Source of the DNA: Lustribacter sp965277075
Lineage (GTDB): Bacteria > Vulcanimicrobiota > Vulcanimicrobiia > Vulcanimicrobiales > Vulcanimicrobiaceae
DNA length: 64,000 nt
NCBI GenBank assembly: GCA_965277075.1
Contig: OZ255707.1
Span: forward strand, 2,108,001 to 2,172,000
Reading direction: 5' to 3'
The notes under the pieces are model-generated. The model was not told the DNA's origin, made no database searches, and was given only the letters and a program-made list of their open reading frames with translations. A program made the translations under genes and the position numbers. Shown one piece after another: positions 59,292-64,000 of this stretch (positions within the stretch are counted from its first letter, which is position 1; each line of letters starts with the position of its first letter).

Positions 59292-59382
59292 TCCTCCCTT
59301 GGCTTACAGATAGGCGCAACTTCAGCCGTGCGGAGCGGAGCGCGGGGAGGAGCGACGTCCGGCGGGCCACCATGACTCCCGG

Positions 59383-60117
59383 ATGACGACGCAACTCCTC
59401 GACCCGCAGACATCCCGTTACGGCGACCTCATCGCGCGCGCCGTGCGTATTTGCAATAGCGCGAACGTGATGGACTTCAACGGGCACGTCTCTGCGCGAG
59501 ATGCCGATGATGCGAACGTCATGTGGATCAACAACCGGCATGCGAGCCGCTCGACGCTCACCGCCGCCGATGTCGTGCCGTTTGATATCGCCGCCGGCAA
59601 ACGCATCGGCGACGGCGTCGAGCCCCCGAGCGAGTGGCACATCCACGCGGAGATTTACCGGCGCCGGCCGGACGCCGGCGGCATCGTCCACTCGCACCCG
59701 CCGTACATCCTCACGTTATCGTCGGCCGGCCAGCGTCTGCGGCCGCTCAACTCGACGTCGAGCTTCATCGCCGAAGCGGGTGCGCCGGTGTTCGATTCGC
59801 CCGTGCTGATCAATACGACGGCGCGCGGCGCGGGCGTTGCAGAAGCGATCGGAAGCGGACCGATCGTCGTGTTGCGCCAGCACGGCGCCGTTACCGTCGG
59901 CGGATATGCAGAAGAAGCCGTCGTGCGCATGATCTGCGCGGAAGACAACGCGAAAACCCAATATCAAGCGTTGCAAATCGGCACGCCGACGTACTTGCAC
60001 GGTGAAGAACTGCGCGTGTTGGCAAGCGAGCACGGCGGTCCGCACGGTATCAAAAAATTCTGGCGCTATCACGAAGAGACCGCGCTTAAGACCGGCGCGT
60101 TGGACGGGCTTTCCTAG
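59383..60117 (+). CDS. Class II aldolase/adducin-family protein
   Basis: The 244-residue protein has NSANVMDFNGHVSARDADDA, then PPSEWHIHAEIYRRRPDAGG and IVHSHPPYILTLSSAG carrying the zinc His pair, and IVVLRQHGAVTVGG with the third His. Family members are fuculose-phosphate-type aldolases or decarboxylases of aromatic or dihydroxy acids (4,5-dihydroxyphthalate decarboxylase-like ones occur with Rieske oxygenases). The Gfo/Idh gene converges on it. Decarboxylase versus aldolase is not decided. Confidence 0.87.
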   Translation: MTTQLLDPQTSRYGDLIARAVRICNSANVMDFNGHVSARDADDANVMWINNRHASRSTLTAADVVPFDIAAGKRIGDGVEPPSEWHIHAEIYRRRPDAGGIVHSHPPYILTLSSAGQRLRPLNSTSSFIAEAGAPVFDSPVLINTTARGAGVAEAIGSGPIVVLRQHGAVTVGGYAEEAVVRMICAEDNAKTQYQALQIGTPTYLHGEELRVLASEHGGPHGIKKFWRYHEETALKTGALDGLS

Positions 60118-60146
60118 TGTACTCGCGCGGTGTACTAGCGCGGAAG

Positions 60147-61307
60147 CTAATCTCGAACGGAGACTTGGTGCGCTAGTTCGATCTCGCGGCCGGTACGCGA
60201 CGATTCGATCGTCGCGACGCACACTTCGAGATTCGCGCGACCCCAGCGCCCGTCGTGCAACGACGAGCGCTGGCCGGCGATCGCGTCGACGAACTCTTCG
60301 ACGACCGGTTCGCGCGTCGAACGGTCGAGCCGTAACGGAAGTTCCGCGCGTCCGTCGGCGGTGTAGACGTACAGACCGGTCGCGGACTGACGAACGTCGC
60401 CGCCCTCGCAACTGACGAGTGTCCAACCGAAGAACGGCTGGTTCGGCGCGGGCGCGATTTCCGCCGACGTCCCCGCACGCGCACGTTTCCGTTGCGCTTC
60501 GTCGGCCGCGCTCGCGCGGCGCATCGCCGCGCGCGACGCGCCCGGAATCGCCGTTTGCGGATAGCCGATCTCACCTGCGCCGAACGTGATCTCCGCACTC
60601 GAAAACGCGCCGTATCCGTTGTAGATCGCGGTCGCAACCGCACCGTTTTCGAACGTTAGGAAAACACTGTGTGCGCCGGTCACCGGCCGCTGCGCGTCCC
60701 AATCGAACGTCTGCGCGCGCACGCTGCGCACCCGGCCACCGCCGAGCAACCGCAAGATATCGAACTGGTGCGCGCCTTGACGAAAGGTGATGCCGCCGCC
60801 GAGCCGATCGTCGAGCTCTTCCGGTCGTCGCGGCCGGTACACCCAATCAGTGTAATAGATGTTATGCAGCATGCGAACGCATCCGAGCGAGCCACCGGCG
60901 ATCAGTTCGCGCATCGCACGGTAGGGCTCGTCGAAGCTGTGCGAGTGCCCGACGGTCAGCACCACGCCCGCCCGGTCGGCGGCCGCGATCATCTGCTGCG
61001 CTTCGTCGAGCGTCGTCGCCATCGGCTTTTCGACGAGGACATGCTTGCCGGCGCGGGCGGCGGCCACGACGTGCTGGGCGTGCAGATCCGTCGGCGTCGC
61101 AACGTAGACGGCGTCGACATCGGTGAGCGCAAGAATGTCATCGATCGCCGCAACGGTTCGCACCCCGTACCGCGCCGCTGCCGCGTCGCGAACCTCGGCG
61201 GCAGGGTCGCATATCGCCGTCAGGCACACGCCCGGGTGCTTTTCGACCGCGGGCAGCAGCTGCCGTGCCGCCGCGCCCATGCCGACGATTCCCAAACGTA
61301 CATCCAT
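60147..61307 (-). CDS. Gfo/Idh/MocA-family NAD(P)-dependent dehydrogenase
   Basis: The 386-residue protein is taken from MDVRLGIVGMGAAARQLLP; the 32 residues before it are antisense to the Rieske upstream region. AVYVATPTDLHAQHVVAAAR and KHVLVEKPMATTLDEAQQMI (EKP motif with catalytic Lys) are typical, followed by VLTVGHSHSFDEPYRAMREL and GGITFRQGAHQFDILRLLGG. Some members are dihydrodiol dehydrogenases, including phthalate 4,5-cis-dihydrodiol dehydrogenase (Pht4). That would suit the divergent Rieske oxygenase 41 bp away. Confidence 0.88.
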   Translation of the reverse strand: MDVRLGIVGMGAAARQLLPAVEKHPGVCLTAICDPAAEVRDAAAARYGVRTVAAIDDILALTDVDAVYVATPTDLHAQHVVAAARAGKHVLVEKPMATTLDEAQQMIAAADRAGVVLTVGHSHSFDEPYRAMRELIAGGSLGCVRMLHNIYYTDWVYRPRRPEELDDRLGGGITFRQGAHQFDILRLLGGGRVRSVRAQTFDWDAQRPVTGAHSVFLTFENGAVATAIYNGYGAFSSAEITFGAGEIGYPQTAIPGASRAAMRRASAADEAQRKRARAGTSAEIAPAPNQPFFGWTLVSCEGGDVRQSATGLYVYTADGRAELPLRLDRSTREPVVEEFVDAIAGQRSSLHDGRWGRANLEVCVATIESSRTGREIELAHQVSVRD

Positions 61308-61347
61308 GCCGCCTGGGATTCTCGCGTACGGCACGAAAACACATGCG

Positions 61348-62637
61348 ATGCTTACCCCGCAAGAGAACGATCGTCTGACGCGCGTCGGCGCGGGCACGCC
61401 CATGGGCGAATTGCAGCGTCGCTACTGGCACCCGATCGCCGCGCTCGAAGAGCTCGAGCCGGCGTTTACCAAACGCGTACGGCTGCTCGGCGAAGATCTC
61501 GTTCTGTATCGCGACCGCGACGGTCGGCTTGGATTGATCGCCGAATTTTGTCCGCATCGGCATGCGTCGCTCGCAAACGGAATCCCCGATCGCAACGGTA
61601 TCCGCTGCTCGTACCATGGTTGGAAGTTCGACGGCACGGGCGCGTGCGTCGATCAACCGAACGAGCCCGAGGGCAGCACGTTCAAAGAGAAGGTCCGGAT
61701 CGCGGGCTACCCGCTCGAGACGCTCGGCGGGATGGTGTTTGCCTATCTCGGACCCCTACCGGCACCCGTGCTGCCGCATTGGGACGGGATGGACAACGCT
61801 GACGCGATCCGAACCGTCGGCTGGGCGCACGTGCCGTGTAACTGGCTGCAGATCATGGAGAATTCCGTCGATCCGGTGCACACCGAATGGCAGCACGGCA
61901 AATATCAGGAGTTCTGGGAAGAGCAGCGTACCGGCAACACCTACGCGATCTCACGCCGGCACCTGAAGATCGACTTCGATGAATTCGAACACGGTATCTA
62001 CAAGCGCCGCTTACTCGCGGGCGCAAGCGTCGATTCCGACGACTGGAAGGTCGGTCATCCGATTCTCTTTCCGAACATCCTCGCCGTCGGCAGCGGCGGC
62101 GGTAACCTCTGGAAGATGCAGACGTATCAGTTTCGCGTGCCGATCGACGACGAAAACTCGATGCATTACTGGTATACGGCGTACGATGCGCCCGCGGGCG
62201 TCGACGTGCCCGAGAAACTTCTCGCACGCATCCCGCTCTTTCAAGTGCACTATCTCGACGAAGACGGCGCGTTCATTCGCGACAACATCGAAGCGCAAGA
62301 CGTGATGGCCTGGCTCGCGCAAGGGCGCATCTTTCAACGTTCGAACGAATCGCTCGGCACGACCGATCGTGGCGTGATCCTGTTTCGGAAGATGCTCGAA
62401 CGCGAAATGCAAAAAGTTGCGGCCGGCTCGGATCCGATGAACGTCTTTCGCGATCCGACGTTCCGCCCGACGTATCATGTCGAGCGAAACAAGGCCCACT
62501 TCAGCGACGGGTTCGAAAACCTCCAGTATCGGCAGTCGGCGCGCTGGTCGCCGTTCTTTCGCGACGTCTGCGATCTGTTCGCAGCGTATAACGAAAAATT
62601 GCTCGCCGACGCGCTACCGGTTCTCAGCGAAACGTAA
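61348..62637 (+). CDS. Rieske ring-hydroxylating oxygenase, alpha subunit (phthalate dioxygenase type)
   Basis: The 429-residue protein starts MLTPQENDRLTRVGAGTPMG. The Rieske cluster is FCPHRHASLANG plus CSYHGWKFDGTG (C-x-H...C-x2-H). The catalytic domain has NWLQIMENSVDPVHTEWQHG, the Fe-bridging Asp and His region, and then DENSMHYWYTAYDAPAGVDV. It is of the single-component class paired with PDR-type reductases, such as the one at 33594. The divergent Gfo/Idh gene could act as dihydrodiol dehydrogenase. Substrate probably an aromatic or heteroaromatic acid. It converges with the next gene by 14 bases. Confidence 0.93.
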   Translation: MLTPQENDRLTRVGAGTPMGELQRRYWHPIAALEELEPAFTKRVRLLGEDLVLYRDRDGRLGLIAEFCPHRHASLANGIPDRNGIRCSYHGWKFDGTGACVDQPNEPEGSTFKEKVRIAGYPLETLGGMVFAYLGPLPAPVLPHWDGMDNADAIRTVGWAHVPCNWLQIMENSVDPVHTEWQHGKYQEFWEEQRTGNTYAISRRHLKIDFDEFEHGIYKRRLLAGASVDSDDWKVGHPILFPNILAVGSGGGNLWKMQTYQFRVPIDDENSMHYWYTAYDAPAGVDVPEKLLARIPLFQVHYLDEDGAFIRDNIEAQDVMAWLAQGRIFQRSNESLGTTDRGVILFRKMLEREMQKVAAGSDPMNVFRDPTFRPTYHVERNKAHFSDGFENLQYRQSARWSPFFRDVCDLFAAYNEKLLADALPVLSET

Positions 62638-63574
62638 CGTTTACGTCGACGAGTTCGCGCGCCGGGAACCCGTGGGCGAGCACGCCGTATTTTGCGGCAG
62701 CGTCGATCGGCGATTGCACCTGTGCGAGAATGAGCTCGGTCCCAAGTCCCACGCGCGGCGTCTTCTGCATGACCTCGAGCGACACGCCCGTGAAGTCGGA
62801 CATCATCTGCAGTGTCGAATCGGGTTTGCCGTTGCAGATGCGGGCCGAGTCATAGGTGACTTTCATGAATGCACGGATAACGCCCGGATTCTTCGCGGAA
62901 TAGTCTTTCGTCGTGTACAGGACGGACGCGGCAAACTGGAGCGCGATGGCGTCGTAAGCCGCCAAGAAACGATAGCCGTTCGCAATTGCCGAGGCTTGCG
63001 TTGGTTGACTCGTCTCGCCCGCAAGAATCCGCTTCTGATCGAGAGCCGCGGGGACCGCCGGAATCGGCACTTCGACGAACTTGACCGCTTTCGGATCGCC
63101 GCCACGCTGCTCGACCCAGGCGGCGAACGCGACGCGTCCGACGGACGAGAGCGACGCAACGCTGACCGTTTGCCCCTCGGCTTCTTTGCCGTTGCGCAGC
63201 AGCGAACCCGACGCGAGCAGAAATCCGCCGTACGGCGCCCGATTGTCGTAGTTCGCCGAAGGACCGAGAAGCGTGAACGGCACGCCACGGATGTGCGCGT
63301 CGAAAATCGACGACGTACTCGACTTTGCGATGTCGAAGGCACCCGCGGCGACCGCGGCTGCCGCAGCGGCGCCGCTCGTGCTTTTCTCGATCACGACCTC
63401 GAGACCGGCCCGCTGGTAGAGGCCCATCTTCTGCGCGTAGACGATGGACGTAAGGTCGTCGTTGGGCGAACCGCCGACGTGCACCGTGGTCAACGTTTGC
63501 GCGCGTGCGGGCCGCGCGAGTGCGACCGTTGCCGCAACACCCATTGTCGTCGCGAGAAAACGCCGGCGTTGCAT
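62624..63574 (-). CDS. NMT1/SsuA-like ABC substrate-binding protein (Tat signal)
   Basis: The 316-residue protein is taken from MQRRRFLATTMGVAATVALA with a twin-arginine motif and cleavage after ARAQ. TTVHVGGSPNDDLTSIVYAQ, GAFDIAKSSTSSIFDAHIRG and VPFTLLGPSANYDNRAPYGG match the product of 55324-56271. Its ATG overlaps the stop of the upstream Liv-type gene by one base (TAATG), so a Liv-type and an NMT1-type receptor are made together, an unusual pairing. Confidence 0.9.
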   Translation of the reverse strand: MQRRRFLATTMGVAATVALARPARAQTLTTVHVGGSPNDDLTSIVYAQKMGLYQRAGLEVVIEKSTSGAAAAAAVAAGAFDIAKSSTSSIFDAHIRGVPFTLLGPSANYDNRAPYGGFLLASGSLLRNGKEAEGQTVSVASLSSVGRVAFAAWVEQRGGDPKAVKFVEVPIPAVPAALDQKRILAGETSQPTQASAIANGYRFLAAYDAIALQFAASVLYTTKDYSAKNPGVIRAFMKVTYDSARICNGKPDSTLQMMSDFTGVSLEVMQKTPRVGLGTELILAQVQSPIDAAAKYGVLAHGFPARELVDVNVTFR

Positions 63575-64000
63575 TATTTTGCGCTCACCCACGTCTTCGC
63601 GGCCGGATCCCAGCGGGCCATGACGGTATCGTTCGGATTGAGCCCGCGCTGATCGCCGACGCGAAAGTCGTAGAATCCGTTTGCACCGGCGAAGTCGTGA
63701 AGGCTTTCGATGTAGTCATGAATTTGAACGGCCTTCGCGTCGGGTCCGAGCGTTCGCAGGGCTTGCACGATGATCAAACCCGGATCCCACGCCGTGTCTT
63801 GTCCCATGTCCGGCTTCACGTTCGACGCCTTGAACGCTGCGAAATACGTTGTCAGCGCGTTGCGGACGGGGCCGGCGCCGATTGCCGGATACGCCGCCCA
63901 TTTCGGCGCCGCAAAGTACAGCGGCTCGGGCAGGATCGCGTGAAATTGATCCATGGCCGAATACAGCATCAGCGAATTACTCGTAGCGACCGGTATCTTC
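63574..64000 (-). CDS. Liv-type ABC substrate-binding protein, C-terminal part (runs off the window)
   Basis: The frame is open from base 64000 (IPVATSNSLMLYSAMDQFHA) to a TAA at 63574-63576. PLYFAAPKWAAYPAIGAGPV, DTAWDPGLIIVQALRTLGPD and ANGFYDFRVGDQRGLN match the product of 36172, especially GLYDFRDNLNRG and KWDPA. Only the last 141 residues or so are visible. Its stop is coupled to the NMT1-type gene downstream. Confidence 0.85.
   Translation of the reverse strand, partial: KIPVATSNSLMLYSAMDQFHAILPEPLYFAAPKWAAYPAIGAGPVRNALTTYFAAFKASNVKPDMGQDTAWDPGLIIVQALRTLGPDAKAVQIHDYIESLHDFAGANGFYDFRVGDQRGLNPNDTVMARWDPAAKTWVSAK

Overview
The window reads as one contig from a high-GC, diderm (outer-membrane-bearing) environmental bacterium. 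It has a TonB-dependent receptor with a carboxypeptidase-like N-terminal domain, a TonB-type C-terminal domain protein, a heme-motif outer-membrane barrel and several Tat-type signal peptides. Start codons are ATG, GTG and TTG. Some genes have a -10-like hexamer only 6 to 11 bases before the start, which suggests leaderless mRNAs. The gene style resembles uncultivated phyla such as Eremiobacterota/WPS-2, but that is only an inference. I saw no rRNA, tRNA or CRISPR array.

Left third (1-26 kb): a decayed accessory region. Ordinary genes at the edge (efflux adaptor, sugar-nucleotide epimerase, competence channel comEC) give way to a mosaic of regulator/oxidoreductase pairs (TetR, AraC, HxlR, MarR, ArsR, HTH_11 beside SDR, NmrA, nitroreductase, F420-type reductase, VOC and flavin monooxygenase genes) mixed with relics. 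The relics are an AAA ATPase tail, an IS3-type transposase, two consecutive pieces of a second comEC that bracket a 6.8 kb redox cassette, two broken copies of a TetR/nitroreductase/F420-type-reductase cassette, and a degraded arsenic operon whose aquaporin runs in frame into arsC. Operators can be read in several divergent intergenic regions: GACC-N4-GGTC pairs, a GGGAC-N4-GTCCC pair, and a 12+12 bp palindrome.

Middle (26-43 kb): GMC oxidoreductase, a frameshifted GH15 glucoamylase, two secreted proteins (TonB-like; triple repeat), TMEM175-like channel, a phthalate-dioxygenase-type reductase with two coupled VOC proteins, a MarR regulator divergent from a Liv-type binding protein, a broken cytidine deaminase, a PDZ-7TM-GAF membrane protein, FKBP isomerase, a DHFR-like reductase and a CocE-type hydrolase.

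Right third (43-64 kb): a catabolic and uptake supercluster. It holds a two-module VOC/extradiol-type protein, six substrate-binding proteins window-wide (four NMT1/SsuA-like, two Liv-like) served by one visible permease/ATPase pair, a quinone-reductase-type MDR enzyme, an isochorismatase-type amidase, dienelactone hydrolase, maleate isomerase, malonyl-CoA decarboxylase, a TonB receptor, a class II aldolase, a Gfo/Idh/MocA dehydrogenase and a Rieske ring-hydroxylating oxygenase. The best joint reading is capture of aromatic or N-heterocyclic acids, ring hydroxylation, ring cleavage, and a maleamate/maleate-like lower pathway. The substrate is not determined by the sequence. A heme-motif barrel plus YceI operon preceded by a DtxR/IdeR-like box lies inside this region.

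Many genes carry single-base frameshifts, some next to homopolymers, so assembly indel error and true gene decay both need to be considered.
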